Positions 9,890 to 18,939 are shown, counted from the first letter of the stretch. The stretch is DNA of 64,000 nucleotides from Opitutus sp. (GCA_024998815.1 JACEUQ010000002.1:1316501-1380500); one strand, 5' to 3'. The notes: generated by a model from the letters alone, not told the origin. A program made the numbers and translations.

Positions 9890-10747
9890 ATGACCACCAC
9901 CCCAGCTCGGGAAATTCGTTGCCGCGACCGCCGACTGCCGCTCGACCAGGGTCCGCTGATTGTCGGCATCCTCAACCTCACCGACGACTCCTTCTTCGAC
10001 GGCGGTCAGCACAACTCGCTTCCCGCCGCCGTCTCCCACGCCCGCCTGCTCGTCGCCGAGGGTGCTTCGGTCATCGACATCGGCGGCCAATCCACCCGCC
10101 CCGGCTACACCGAAGTCGGCCCTGAGGAGGAAATTCGCCGCGTCGTTCCGGTCATCCGTGAACTGGTGCGCCACGTTGCTGCGCCGCTCTCAATCGACAC
10201 CTATCACCCAGCCGTGGCAGAGGCCGCACTCGCCGCCGGGGCGCACATCGTCAACGACGTGCACGGACTCCAGCGCGATCCAGCCATGGCCGGGGTAATC
10301 GCCCGCTACGGCGCCGCCGCCATCCTCATGCACAACGATCCGGCGCTACGCGATGCCCCTACGGCCGCGCCCGCCCCAACCGACAACGTGCTGGCCCATG
10401 TTAAACGTTTCCTAGGGAGAACTTTGGCGCTGGCGGCGGAGGCGGGCATCGACCCGCGCCACATCATCCTCGATCCCGGCATCGGGTTTGGGAAAACCCA
10501 GGCGCAAAACCTTGAAATCCTCTCCCGGCTGGGCGAGTTGCACGCCCTTGGCCATCCGCTGCTGCTGGGCATTTCACGCAAATCGGTGATCAGCCACGTG
10601 CTCGACCTGCCTGCCGAAGAGCGCCTCGAAGGCACTCTGGCACTGACTGCGCTGGCAGTGGCTCAAGGCGTGCAATTTCACCGCGTTCACGACGTGCGCG
10701 CCAACCACCGCGCCGCCCTTATGGCCGCCGCCGTACGCCGCCCCTGA
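9890..10747 (+). CDS. folP: Dihydropteroate synthase
   Basis: Condenses p-aminobenzoate with hydroxymethyl-dihydropterin diphosphate. I choose ATG 9890 (MTTTPAREIR), giving 285 residues. Motifs: VGILNLTDDSFFDGG (residues 24-38), IDIGGQSTRPGY (about 64) with the pterin-binding pocket, PLSIDTYHP (about 102), HIVNDVHG (about 121), DPGIGFGKT (about 201) and ISRKS (about 229). First of four folate genes in order; also in the run are folB, folK-pabB and pabC. Confidence 0.95.
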   Translation: MTTTPAREIRCRDRRLPLDQGPLIVGILNLTDDSFFDGGQHNSLPAAVSHARLLVAEGASVIDIGGQSTRPGYTEVGPEEEIRRVVPVIRELVRHVAAPLSIDTYHPAVAEAALAAGAHIVNDVHGLQRDPAMAGVIARYGAAAILMHNDPALRDAPTAAPAPTDNVLAHVKRFLGRTLALAAEAGIDPRHIILDPGIGFGKTQAQNLEILSRLGELHALGHPLLLGISRKSVISHVLDLPAEERLEGTLALTALAVAQGVQFHRVHDVRANHRAALMAAAVRRP

Positions 10748-10749
10748 AA

Positions 10750-10788
10750 ATCGTTCTCGTTCTCTTACTCGTTCTCGTTCTCTTTTCG
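10750..10788. repeat. Hexamer-phased pyrimidine repeat (single arm)
   Basis: Between folP and folB lies a run of six-base words in phase (TCGTTC and TCTTAC variants), all pyrimidine-rich. It is one arm of the hexamer hairpin family found complete at 13141, 35587, 42233, 43454 and 44481; no purine arm follows here. Confidence 0.75.
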
Positions 10789-10797
10789 CTGCACACA

Positions 10798-11187
10798 ATG
10801 ACCGGCCGCATCACCCTCTCCACCATGGTATTTTACGGTTACCACGGCGACCTGCCTGAGGAAAAAACCCTCGGCCAACGCTTCGTGATCGATCTGGTGC
10901 TCACGCTCGACATCGCGGCGGCCGCCGCAACCGACGACCTGCAAAAAACCGTCGATTACACCCAAGTTTACCGCATCTGTCGCGAGACGGTCGAAAAGGA
11001 CCGCTTCAAGCTCATCGAGGCGTTGGCCAACCGGGTGATCGACCGAATTCTCGCCGCCTGCCCGATCGTGGACCAAGTGGACATTGTGATTAAAAAGCCC
11101 TCGGTTCCCATCGCGGGCATCCTCGACCATGTCGCCGTCGAAACCAGCAAATCGCGTGCAGACAGCCTATCTCGGACTGGGCAGTAA
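10798..11187 (+). CDS. folB: Dihydroneopterin aldolase
   Basis: A 129-residue FolB: cleaves dihydroneopterin to hydroxymethyl-dihydropterin and glycolaldehyde. The N-terminal FYGYHGDLPEEKTLGQRF carries the conserved Tyr/His-Gly and Glu, and VDYTQVYR and the C-terminal IKKPSVPI (catalytic Lys region) match the family. Its last 59 bases overlap the start of folK-pabB if that gene begins at 11129 (32 bases if it begins at GTG 11156), a longer overlap than usual. Confidence 0.93.
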   Translation: MTGRITLSTMVFYGYHGDLPEEKTLGQRFVIDLVLTLDIAAAAATDDLQKTVDYTQVYRICRETVEKDRFKLIEALANRVIDRILAACPIVDQVDIVIKKPSVPIAGILDHVAVETSKSRADSLSRTGQ

Positions 11188-13129
11188 TCTCGGCGACCGC
11201 CACGCGCACCTTGCCAACGCGCTCGGCCGCCTAGCCGCCGCGCCCGAGGTGCGCATCGCCCGCGTATCGTCCGTTTATGAGACGACGGCCCTGTGTCTGC
11301 CCGGACAGGCTGCGCAGCCCGATTACCTCAACCTCGTGGTGGAGCTGGAGACAACTCTGGAGCCGCACGGGTTACTCGATCTCTGTTTGGCAATCGAAGA
11401 ACAACTCGGACGCGTCCGACGCGAACGCTGGGGTGCGCGCACCATTGACCTCGACGTGCTGCTTTATGGCGCCACGGAGCTTTGCGCCGACGAGCGCCTG
11501 ACGCTCCCGCACCCCCGCTTATGCGAACGCGCCTTCGTACTCGCGCCGCTGGGGGAGCTTGCGCCCGAGCTACGGGTGAGGGGAAAAACGGTATCCGCAC
11601 ACCTGGCACGCGCCGACGCCACCGGCATCGCGGTACGACCCGAGTGGGCGTTGAGTCCGCCGATCCTGCTGGAAGAGGTGAAATTGCCGGGTGCGCCGCA
11701 CGAGTTTTTCGCCCAAGTGGAAAGCATTGATCACGCCTTTTTCTTGGACAGCGGCCGCAGCACGGGCGGGCTTGGGGCGTATTCGTTTATCGGGTTCGCC
11801 CCCTTTTTTATTTACCGCGCCCAAGAAGGCGCCACGGCCCCGCTGAACGAGCTGCGCGAAGTCCTCAAAAAGTATTCCCGCCCAGCGAGGAAAACTAACA
11901 CAACGGGGTATTTTGTAGCTGGGGGCGGGGCTGTAGCTGCGGCTGGATCCGAAGAGGCGAAAGTCGCGCCTATGTTGCCCTTCACCGGCGGGGCGGTGGG
12001 TTTTCTCAGTTACGAACTGTGCGCCCAACTAGAGAAGATTAGCCGCCACCGCCCTGATGACCTGCCGGCGGTGCCCGACTGCGAATTCGGGTTTTACGAC
12101 GGCATCATCGCCCACGAACACGCCACGGACCGCACGTGGCTAGTCGCCAGCCCCGTCCACACTTCGACTGCCTCCTCTATCCTCGCCCGCCTGCGCGCCG
12201 CAATTGAATCGCAGCCAAGTCCCCCATCACAGCCCGAGCCCAAGTGTCACCTATTAGGTGACACTCACGACGACACGGCTGCGGCGCGACCCCCTACAAC
12301 AGCGCCCTCTTTGCCGGTGGCGAATTTCGACTTCGCCGGCTACACGGCCGCCATCGGCCGCATAAAGGCCTACATCGCCTCCGGGGACGTTTATCAGGTT
12401 AACCTGACCCAGCGCTTTGCCACGCCGCTGCCTTGCCCGCCCTACGCGCTTTACCAGCGCCTGCGCGAACGCAGTCCCGCCCCGTTCGCCGCCTACCTGT
12501 CGTTTGGCCCCGTCCAGGTGGTGAGCAGTTCACCCGAACGTTTTCTCACCGTGCGCGGCCGCCACGTTGAAACCCGGCCGATCAAGGGCACTCGCCCGCG
12601 CTCCGCCAATCCGGTCGAAGACGCCCGCCTCGCCGCCGAGCTGCTCGCCAGCGAAAAGGACCGGGCCGAACTTCTCATGATCGTCGACTTGGAGCGCAAC
12701 GATCTCGGCCGCGTCTGCGCCTACGGCTCGGTGCAGGTTGAAAAACTCTGGCAACTCGAGTCGCACCCCACCGTTCACCACCTCGTCGCCACCGTGTCCG
12801 GCACCTTGCGGCCCGAGATCGACGTGATCGACTGCGTGGCCGCCTGCTTCCCCGGCGGCTCGATTACCGGAGCACCGAAAATCCGCGCCATGGAGATCAT
12901 CGACGAACTCGAACCGCACCGCCGACACCTTTACACCGGGGCGATCGGCTACCTCGGCTTCGACGGCAACGCCGACCTCAACATCGCCATTCGCACCCTC
13001 ACCTGCGTGGGAGGCCAAGCGTATTACCATGTTGGTGGGGGAATTGTATGGGATTCAAACCCCAGCGCCGAATACCAGGAAACTCTCGATAAGGGCCGCG
13101 CCATGCACGAGGCTCTGACCCAAGTTTAA
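11129..13129 (+). CDS. Fusion protein: HPPK (FolK) joined to aminodeoxychorismate synthase component I (PabB)
   Basis: A 666-residue bifunctional folate enzyme. Residues 1-170 are 6-hydroxymethyl-7,8-dihydropterin pyrophosphokinase: YLGLGSNLGDR, RWGARTIDLDVLLYG and PHPRLCERAFVLAPL. Residues 175-666 are a chorismate-binding enzyme: SSSPERFL, RPIKGTRPR, DLERNDLGRV, VSGTL, GGSITGAPKIRAME. The Lys in PIKGT is the PabB mark (TrpE has PIAGT), so this half should make aminodeoxychorismate, the pABA precursor. Two low-complexity linkers are inserted in the PabB half (about 250-280 and 365-390), the second containing the 21-bp palindrome. No pabA-like amidotransferase is in the window. Start ATG 11129 or GTG 11156. 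Confidence 0.93.
   Translation: MSPSKPANRVQTAYLGLGSNLGDRHAHLANALGRLAAAPEVRIARVSSVYETTALCLPGQAAQPDYLNLVVELETTLEPHGLLDLCLAIEEQLGRVRRERWGARTIDLDVLLYGATELCADERLTLPHPRLCERAFVLAPLGELAPELRVRGKTVSAHLARADATGIAVRPEWALSPPILLEEVKLPGAPHEFFAQVESIDHAFFLDSGRSTGGLGAYSFIGFAPFFIYRAQEGATAPLNELREVLKKYSRPARKTNTTGYFVAGGGAVAAAGSEEAKVAPMLPFTGGAVGFLSYELCAQLEKISRHRPDDLPAVPDCEFGFYDGIIAHEHATDRTWLVASPVHTSTASSILARLRAAIESQPSPPSQPEPKCHLLGDTHDDTAAARPPTTAPSLPVANFDFAGYTAAIGRIKAYIASGDVYQVNLTQRFATPLPCPPYALYQRLRERSPAPFAAYLSFGPVQVVSSSPERFLTVRGRHVETRPIKGTRPRSANPVEDARLAAELLASEKDRAELLMIVDLERNDLGRVCAYGSVQVEKLWQLESHPTVHHLVATVSGTLRPEIDVIDCVAACFPGGSITGAPKIRAMEIIDELEPHRRHLYTGAIGYLGFDGNADLNIAIRTLTCVGGQAYYHVGGGIVWDSNPSAEYQETLDKGRAMHEALTQV
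12244..12264. repeat. 21-bp palindrome, copy 2 (inside folK-pabB)
   Basis: Identical in sequence to the reverse complement of 3932-3952. It is read in frame as residues 372-378 or so (CHLLGDT) of the fusion protein, in a linker that varies between PabB proteins, so it is tolerated as an in-frame insertion. Confidence 0.85.
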
Positions 13130-13140
13130 CCCTGCTCGCC

Positions 13141-13294
13141 TACCTACTCGTTCTCTTACTCATACTCTTACTCGTTCCGATTCCGCCGCCGATTCCCCGT
13201 CGCCACCCGCTTGTTATCCCGCCGCCGTCCTCCGTCATCCCGAAGCAGATAAACTGAGAGAACGAGTAGGAGTAGGAGAACGAGAACGATTTTC
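13141..13294. repeat. Hexamer-phased inverted repeat between folK-pabB and pabC
   Basis: Pyrimidine arm at 13141-13178 (words such as TACTCG and TTCTCT) and purine arm at 13256-13292 (GAGAAC and GAGTAG words) are inversely complementary, separated by about 77 bases of GC-rich sequence. Whole element could fold as a long hairpin in the operon transcript. Confidence 0.8.
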
Positions 13295-13317
13295 CAACCT
13301 GTCCACCGACGCCCCCA

Positions 13318-14142
13318 ATGAACACCTCCCACTACGTCCTACTCGACAACGTGCTGCAGCCCGGGATCGCCGCCCGGGTCCCCGCGCTCAGCGAGGGTTT
13401 CCTCTACGGCCACGGGGTGTTTGAAACGATAAAAGTCCGCGGCGCCCACCCCGCCTTCCTCGCCGACCATCACGCCCGCCTCACCGCCAGCGCCCGCGCC
13501 CTCGACCTGCCCTACGCGCTCGACCTCGGCACCCTGCGCGACCGCCTGCACCGCGTCATTGTGGCCAACCACCTTGCCGACGGCTCGGCCAAGGTCGTGC
13601 TGTTTCATAACGAAACCGCGCCCACCAGCGAACTGATCTGCACGAGCGAAAAAGTATATCCGGCCGACACCTACGCTCGCGGTTTCCGGCTGCGCACGGT
13701 GTTCAGCGGCGAACGCACCGGCACCCTCTCCGAATATAAAACGCTCAACTACCTGGTTAACATCCGCGCCAAACGCGCCGCGATGGCCGCCGGTTTTGAC
13801 GAACCGCTCTTCATCACCCCCGCAGGCATTGTTATCGAAGGGGCCACCACCAACGTCTTTGCGGTGCGCGGCGGAGTCGCACTCACCCCCGCGCTCGCCT
13901 GCGGACCGCTGCCGGGCACCGCCCGCGCCCGCGTGCTCGCCCTGCTCGGGCCCGAGCGCGTCCGCGAGGGCTTTCTCACCCGCACCGAACTCGACCACGC
14001 CGACGAGATTTTCGTGACCAACGCCCTGCTGGGAGTCATGCCGGTGTGCCGCTGCGACGACCGCGCGCTCGACCTCAAGCGCACGCCTTTTACCAGCGCC
14101 TTGAGCGAAGCCTACCACGCCCTCGAAGCCCAATCCTTATGA
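13318..14142 (+). CDS. pabC: Aminodeoxychorismate lyase / class IV aminotransferase
   Basis: A 274-residue PLP enzyme of fold type IV. GFLYGHGVFETIKV is near residue 28, the PLP lysine lies in EYKTLNYL near 142, and GATTNVFAV plus FVTNALLGVMPV complete the family pattern. Position directly after folK-pabB makes 4-amino-4-deoxychorismate lyase (release of pABA and pyruvate) much more likely than a branched-chain or D-amino-acid aminotransferase. Stop overlaps the following lipoprotein start by four bases. Confidence 0.88.
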   Translation: MNTSHYVLLDNVLQPGIAARVPALSEGFLYGHGVFETIKVRGAHPAFLADHHARLTASARALDLPYALDLGTLRDRLHRVIVANHLADGSAKVVLFHNETAPTSELICTSEKVYPADTYARGFRLRTVFSGERTGTLSEYKTLNYLVNIRAKRAAMAAGFDEPLFITPAGIVIEGATTNVFAVRGGVALTPALACGPLPGTARARVLALLGPERVREGFLTRTELDHADEIFVTNALLGVMPVCRCDDRALDLKRTPFTSALSEAYHALEAQSL

Positions 14143-15191
14143 GCAACCCTTTCGCCCGCCTCGCCCGCCGCCTGTGGCTCGGCTTGGCCGCCTGTCTCGC
14201 CGCGCTCGGCCTGAGCGCCTGCGGTAAAAATTCCGCTCCCACCGGCTCCACCTCCGGCGCGCCGAATCCCGCCGATTCGTCCACAGCCGCCGCGCCGACC
14301 AAGATCATCGTGCAACTGGACTGGGTGGCAGAACCCGAGCATGGCGGGTTTTATCAGGCGCAGGCCAAGGGCTTTTTCAAAGCGGCCGGCCTCGACGTTG
14401 TGCTCATCCCCGGCGGTCCCAACGCCTTCGTCATGCAGAAAATCGCCACCAGCCAGGCCCAGTTCGGCCAGGCCGACAGCACCAACACCCTGCTCGCCCT
14501 CGCCCAGGACCTGCCCGTCACCCAAGTCGCCGCAGTCTTCCAAAACGACCCCTCGGTGCTGATGCTCCACGACGGCAACCCGGTGACCCGCTTCGAGCAA
14601 CTCGACGGCCAAACGATCATGGCCCGGCCCGAGTGGGCGTTTTTGCCGTATCTGCGAAAAAAGTACGGCATCGATTTCAAACTCATTCCCCAAAACTACT
14701 CGGTGGCCAACTTCGTGGCGACCCCGGGGCTGATCCAGCAGGGCTACTTCATCGCCGAACCCTACCACATCACCAAAGCCGGCGGCGGGTTGCCCCGTTT
14801 CCTTTACGCATGGGACGCCGGATTTGACGCCTACGCCGTGCTCGTCGCCAACCGCACCTGGCTGGCCGCCCACCCCGCCCAGGCCCGTGCGTTTATCAAA
14901 GCCTACATCGCTGGTTGGGCCGACTATTTGGCCAACGACCCCGCGCCCGCCCACGCCCTGATGAAGGCGGCCAACGCCCAAAACACCGACGAATTCATGC
15001 TGTTTTCGCGCCAGATGATCATTGAGCAAAAGCTGGTCACCGGCCGCGGCCCCGAGGGTGGCGAGGCCAACATCGGCCGGATCACCCGCGAGCGTTTCCA
15101 GAATCAGATCAACCAACTCGAAGCGTTGGCCATTTTGCCCAAAGGCAAACTCACGGTCGACCAGGTCATGACCACCGACTACCTGCCGTGA
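14139..15191 (+). CDS. ABC transporter substrate-binding lipoprotein, NMT1/THI5-like
   Basis: A 350-residue periplasmic binding protein. Start ATG 14139 gives a lipoprotein signal with lipobox LSAC (Cys near residue 28). The NMT1/THI5-like core follows: VQLDWVAEPEHGGFYQAQAKG, given here only as LDWV.EPEHGGFY, then AQFGQADS and YFIAEPYH. Relatives bind HMP/thiamine precursors, sulfonates or nitrate. It is coupled to pabC and most likely serves the ATPase and permease at 8287-9869, which have no other binding protein nearby. A folate-related or pyrimidine ligand is possible but unproven. Confidence 0.87.
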   Translation: MSNPFARLARRLWLGLAACLAALGLSACGKNSAPTGSTSGAPNPADSSTAAAPTKIIVQLDWVAEPEHGGFYQAQAKGFFKAAGLDVVLIPGGPNAFVMQKIATSQAQFGQADSTNTLLALAQDLPVTQVAAVFQNDPSVLMLHDGNPVTRFEQLDGQTIMARPEWAFLPYLRKKYGIDFKLIPQNYSVANFVATPGLIQQGYFIAEPYHITKAGGGLPRFLYAWDAGFDAYAVLVANRTWLAAHPAQARAFIKAYIAGWADYLANDPAPAHALMKAANAQNTDEFMLFSRQMIIEQKLVTGRGPEGGEANIGRITRERFQNQINQLEALAILPKGKLTVDQVMTTDYLP

Positions 15192-15210
15192 GCACGCGGT
15201 TACCGCTGAG

Positions 15211-15270
15211 AGTAGCGCAGACTTCCCGTCTGCTCAGAATCGAAATGCAGGCTAGAAGCCTGCGCTACTC
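15211..15270. repeat. GTAGCGCAGACTT hairpin element, copy 1
   Basis: Two nested inverted repeats: AGTAGCGCAGACTTCC at the left and AAGCCTGCGCTACT at the right, with a second pair (GCAGACTTCCCGTCTGC and GCAGGCTAGAAGCCTGC) inside. Same family at 26838-26895 and 43516-43591. Lies 19 bases after the stop of the binding-protein gene; without a T-run it is not a standard terminator. Confidence 0.85.
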
Positions 15271-15325
15271 TTCGCGGCCTTTTGCGTCTTAGCGTTAAAA
15301 ATTACCCACTCCATCCCCCCGCCCC

Positions 15326-16576
15326 ATGCCCACTCCCGCCGCCGACGCCCGCCCCCGTTTTCTCGTGCTCCTGCGCTCCGCCGTCGCCGATGGCACGCTG
15401 GTCAAACTCACCTTGGGCAAACCCGCGCGCACCCACGCCGATCCGACCTTGCACAACCTCTTTGTGCGTCCGGTCACGCTCAAGGCCGGCCCTCACCTCT
15501 CGTTGCTCTGGCGCCATGCCACCCGCGACATCACCAAAAACCTCCCGCCCGCCGAGGCCCTCGCGCTGCTCGAACCGCTGATCGGCGGGGACTTTCTCGA
15601 CGCCCACCTGTTCACCCCGGCGCAGACCGCCCAGTTTGAAACCCGCCCCGACGGCCGCGCCCGGCTCACGGTTAAAAACGCCGCCAGCGCCCCCGCACCC
15701 GCGCCCGAAACCCACGACCGGGCCAAGGCCCACCTGATCGCCGGCGACGCCCCCTGGTTGCGCGCCCTCGGCGTGACCAACGACCGCGGCCTGCCCCGCG
15801 AAGGCATGGCCCACAAGTTCCGCCAAATCCAAAAATTCACCGAGCTGCTCGCCCAACTCCTCGCCGAAGCCGACCTGCTCCCGCCCGCCTCCGCCTCCGG
15901 CTCTGAGCTCCCAGCTCCTAGCTCACAGCTTCTAGCTCCCAGCTCCTTACGCATCGCTGACATGGGCTGCGGCAAAGGCTACCTGACCTTCGCCTTGGCC
16001 GCGCACCTGGGGGCGCGCGCGGAGGTCACCGGCATCGAATTCCGCCCGGAGTTGGTTAAACTCTGCAACGACTTGGCGCGCGCGCATCAGTTGGCCCCGC
16101 ACCTGCGCTTTGCCGCCGGCGACATCGCCTCCAGTGTTTTGGAAAACCTCGACGTGCTGGTCGCCCTGCACGCCTGCGACACCGCCACCGACGACGCACT
16201 GGCCAAGGGCCTGGCCGCCGGCGCCCGCCTGCTGGTGGTTTCCCCGTGCTGCCAAAAGGAGCTGCGCGCCCAACTCACCGCGCCCGCCGTGCTCGCCGAC
16301 GCGCTGCGCCACGGGATTTTCCAGGAACGCCAGGCTGAGTTCGCCACCGACTCGCTGCGCGCCCTGCTGCTGGAGTGGGCGGGCTACAAAACCAAGGTTT
16401 TTGAGTTCATCGCCACCGAACACACCGCCAAAAACCTCATGATCACGGCGATCAAAACCGGCCGCGCCCGCGGGTCCGATCCTGCGCTGGCCACGCGAAT
16501 CCGCGCCTTTGCCGCCTTTTACGGGATCCGCGAACAGGCCCTCGCTCGTCACCTGGGGTTCAGCCTCACAGGCTAA
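15326..16576 (+). CDS. SAM-dependent methyltransferase
   Basis: A 416-residue protein. The N-terminal 170 residues are a separate domain (begins PTPAADARPRF, contains HKFRQIQKF near 158). The methyltransferase core starts at about residue 210 with IADMGCGKGYLTFALA (motif I), then VTGIEFRPELVKLC (acidic motif II residue) and LVALHACDTATD, followed by VVSPCCQKEL. This pattern is that of the Methyltransf_32/GSTCD-like group, whose substrates are mostly unknown. Residues 190-207 are encoded by a heptamer-phased repeat inserted in the linker before motif I. Confidence 0.83.
   Translation: MPTPAADARPRFLVLLRSAVADGTLVKLTLGKPARTHADPTLHNLFVRPVTLKAGPHLSLLWRHATRDITKNLPPAEALALLEPLIGGDFLDAHLFTPAQTAQFETRPDGRARLTVKNAASAPAPAPETHDRAKAHLIAGDAPWLRALGVTNDRGLPREGMAHKFRQIQKFTELLAQLLAEADLLPPASASGSELPAPSSQLLAPSSLRIADMGCGKGYLTFALAAHLGARAEVTGIEFRPELVKLCNDLARAHQLAPHLRFAAGDIASSVLENLDVLVALHACDTATDDALAKGLAAGARLLVVSPCCQKELRAQLTAPAVLADALRHGIFQERQAEFATDSLRALLLEWAGYKTKVFEFIATEHTAKNLMITAIKTGRARGSDPALATRIRAFAAFYGIREQALARHLGFSLTG
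15900..15950. repeat. Heptamer-phased repeat in frame in the methyltransferase gene
   Basis: Seven or so consecutive seven-base words beginning AGCT (for example AGCTCCC, AGCTTCT) encode a Ser/Leu/Pro-rich stretch ([13 protein letters not shown]). The same word family occurs in frame in metH at 36600-36641. Confidence 0.85.
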
Positions 16577-16683
16577 AAACCGCCGTTCATACCATTTCTC
16601 ATTCATACGTATAAAAAATCGGTAACAGTTCAGGCTCACCGCACCAGCAACCAAGCAGCCAAACATCAAACAACGGAATTCTT

Positions 16684-16771
16684 AACCGCTAATGAACGCT
16701 AAGATACGCTAATTCAGAAGCCCTTTATCCCTGCTTTTTATTAGCGGCCATTAGCGTTCATTAGCGGTAAA
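16684..16771. repeat. Decamer-phased inverted repeat (CGCTAATGAA family)
   Basis: Left arm at 16686-16715 is three ten-base words beginning CGCTAA; right arm at 16740-16770 has three words beginning ATTAGCG, their complement. It lies in the 231-base gap between the convergent methyltransferase and response-regulator genes, where it could also serve as a bidirectional 3' hairpin. Related copies: 25652-25752, 38431-38470 and part of 61650-61690. Confidence 0.85.
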
Positions 16772-16807
16772 CCGGTTCGTTTGTATTTCTTTGAATGCGA
16801 ACTGATA

Positions 16808-18382
16808 TCACTTCCCGTCCAGGCCTTCGTCGATCCGGTATTCGTTGAGTTTGTTGCGCAGGGTGCGGATCGAAATCCCCAGCAGCTCAGCTGCTTTGGT
16901 TCGATTGCCTTCCGTCGCGACCAATGTGTCCAAAATCGCCTTTTTCTCGATTTCGCCCAGCGAGCGGATCGGTGACTCGGCCAGCGCAACCGGCGCAGCG
17001 GACTCGGCTGGGGCGCTCGCCACCGATTCAACCCGCGCCACCTCGGGCTCAGGCGCAGCGGCGATGAACGGCTCAACCACCGGCGGGGGAACGACCGCCA
17101 TGAGTGGGGCGGGCGCAGGCGGCGGATTTTGCACCGCATAAACAGGTACGGGGGCCGGGGCGGGCTCGGCGGTCAGACCGGAATGCGCCACCGGCCGACC
17201 TGGCTCAATACGCGTGAGCGTTGGTAGGCTGAGCGCGGCGGTGGTTACGGGGCGGTGATCTTCGGACAAGATCACCGCGCGTTCGATGGTGTTTTGGAGT
17301 TCACGCACGTTACCCGGCCAGGGATAGTCGCGCAGTGCGGCGGCCGCGTGGTCGCTAAAGCCGGGCAGGCGCAGGCCGTGCTTGCGGGAGAAACGCCGCA
17401 GGAAGTTTTCCGAAAACACCTCGATGTCCTCCGGTCGCTCGCGCAGGGGCGGCACGGCGATCGGGAACACGTTGAGCCGATAATACAGGTCGGAGCGGAA
17501 TAGACCGCGCTCCATGAAATGCGCCAGATCACGATTGGAGGTGGCGAGAATACGCACGTTGACCTTGATCGTCTTGGTGCCGCCCACGCGCTCAAACTCA
17601 CGCTCCTGTAAAACGCGCAACAGCTTGGATTGCAGGTTCAAGGGCAACTCACTCACCTCGTCGAGCAGGAGCGTGCCGCGGTTGGCCAGCTCGAAGCGGC
17701 CTTCGCGGCGTTCGATCGCCCCGGTGAACGAGCCCTTCTCGTGGCCGAACAACTCGCTCTCGATCAACTGCTCGGAAAGTGCGGCGCAGTTCACCTTGAT
17801 GTACGGCTCGGCGCGCCGCGGCGAATTACGATAAATCTCCTGGGCCACCATTTCTTTACCCGAGCCATTTTCGCCCGTAATGAGCACCGTGGCATCGGTG
17901 GGTGCCACGCGCTCAACCATTTGGCGCACGCGCAACATCGAGGAACTGCGCCCGAGCATCGGTTCGCCATCGCCGCCGCTGCGCTCGCTAAAATAGCGGT
18001 TAACCTTGATCAACTGACTGTAGTTGTCGGCCTTACGCAGGATCATGTCGATCTGCGCGGGTTGAAACGGCTTGATCACGTAGTCGAACGCCCCGGCGCG
18101 CATGCAGCCGACCGCGCTCTCGATGGTACCGTGGCCGGTCATCATGACCACCAGCGGATGGGTCGGCATGGCCATCACCTGCTCGAGGAAACGTTGTCCA
18201 TCTCCATCGGGCAGACGCACATCGAGCATCACCAAATCAAACGTCTCCTTGCCCAAAAGGGCTTCGGCGGCGGCGAGCGTGCCAGCGCTTGAGGTCTGAA
18301 ACCGCCGGCTCTTCAGAATTTCCTCCATGGAGCGCCGCACCAAGGGCTCATCATCGATCACCAGAATTTTCTCAAGGGACAT
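16808..18382 (-). CDS. Sigma-54-dependent response regulator (NtrC family)
   Basis: A 524-residue activator. REC domain at residues 1-125 with phospho-acceptor D54 (VMLDVRLPDGDG) and DD at 10-11. The AAA+ domain (about 145-380) has Walker A GENGSGKE, the sigma-54 contact loop GSFTGA and Walker B LLLDEVSEL. A Fis-type helix-turn-helix is at about 480-515 (NRTKAAELLGISIRTLRNKL). The linker between AAA+ and HTH (about 390-475) is long and Pro/Ala-rich, unlike most NtrC proteins. No cognate histidine kinase is adjacent. Divergent from the small gene at 18520. Confidence 0.94.
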   Translation of the reverse strand: MSLEKILVIDDEPLVRRSMEEILKSRRFQTSSAGTLAAAEALLGKETFDLVMLDVRLPDGDGQRFLEQVMAMPTHPLVVMMTGHGTIESAVGCMRAGAFDYVIKPFQPAQIDMILRKADNYSQLIKVNRYFSERSGGDGEPMLGRSSSMLRVRQMVERVAPTDATVLITGENGSGKEMVAQEIYRNSPRRAEPYIKVNCAALSEQLIESELFGHEKGSFTGAIERREGRFELANRGTLLLDEVSELPLNLQSKLLRVLQEREFERVGGTKTIKVNVRILATSNRDLAHFMERGLFRSDLYYRLNVFPIAVPPLRERPEDIEVFSENFLRRFSRKHGLRLPGFSDHAAAALRDYPWPGNVRELQNTIERAVILSEDHRPVTTAALSLPTLTRIEPGRPVAHSGLTAEPAPAPVPVYAVQNPPPAPAPLMAVVPPPVVEPFIAAAPEPEVARVESVASAPAESAAPVALAESPIRSLGEIEKKAILDTLVATEGNRTKAAELLGISIRTLRNKLNEYRIDEGLDGK

Positions 18383-18519
18383 AGAGGGGCAAAATAAAAG
18401 CTAAGGGCTAAGCTGAACAAGATCGCTGCGATCGGAAAGCGGTAAATTTAAGGGAATTTCACCGAAACGACTAAACCCGCGCCAATTCGGGCCGATATAC
18501 TCTGCACAACCCAAAAACT

Positions 18520-18882
18520 ATGCGCCTGTTCTCATTTTTCAAACAAGTCGAGACCACCCTAGCCATGCTCAAACCTGAATGCTCGGCGGGCTGGAAGCGC
18601 CGTGCTGATTATCAAACAGGAGCAGCAACATATTGGCATGACCAGATCGGACTCGTCCTGAATTTACGTAGCTGCGAACTCGGCGGTGGTCGCTTCAGCC
18701 TGCAAACCCGCTGGACCGGCCCTTCGGGACTGTCGCTTTACGATCACACCTACTTTTGCGGCGCTTCGGCCTTTGACTGGCAAGCCGCCGCCGATTCCGT
18801 CGCTGAAGCTATGCCCGACCCAGCCGATCTCATCGTCCCGCCTGCCGATTCCTCTGACGCGCCGCGTTTCTCCGTCGCCTAA
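18520..18882 (+). CDS. Small protein of unknown function
   Basis: A 120-residue soluble protein without signal peptide or membrane segment. It contains two cysteines, a WKRRADY segment near residue 25 and aromatic beta-type stretches (GGGRFSLQTRW, DHTYFCGASAFDW). It is not a family I recognise. The short gap to cheX suggests it may be co-transcribed with the chemotaxis-type genes. Confidence 0.6.
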   Translation: MRLFSFFKQVETTLAMLKPECSAGWKRRADYQTGAATYWHDQIGLVLNLRSCELGGGRFSLQTRWTGPSGLSLYDHTYFCGASAFDWQAAADSVAEAMPDPADLIVPPADSSDAPRFSVA

Positions 18883-18939
18883 GCGTCCAGTCCCTCAACC
18901 CGCATCATCACTTTCCTTACACCCGCGACCCCCTACCCC

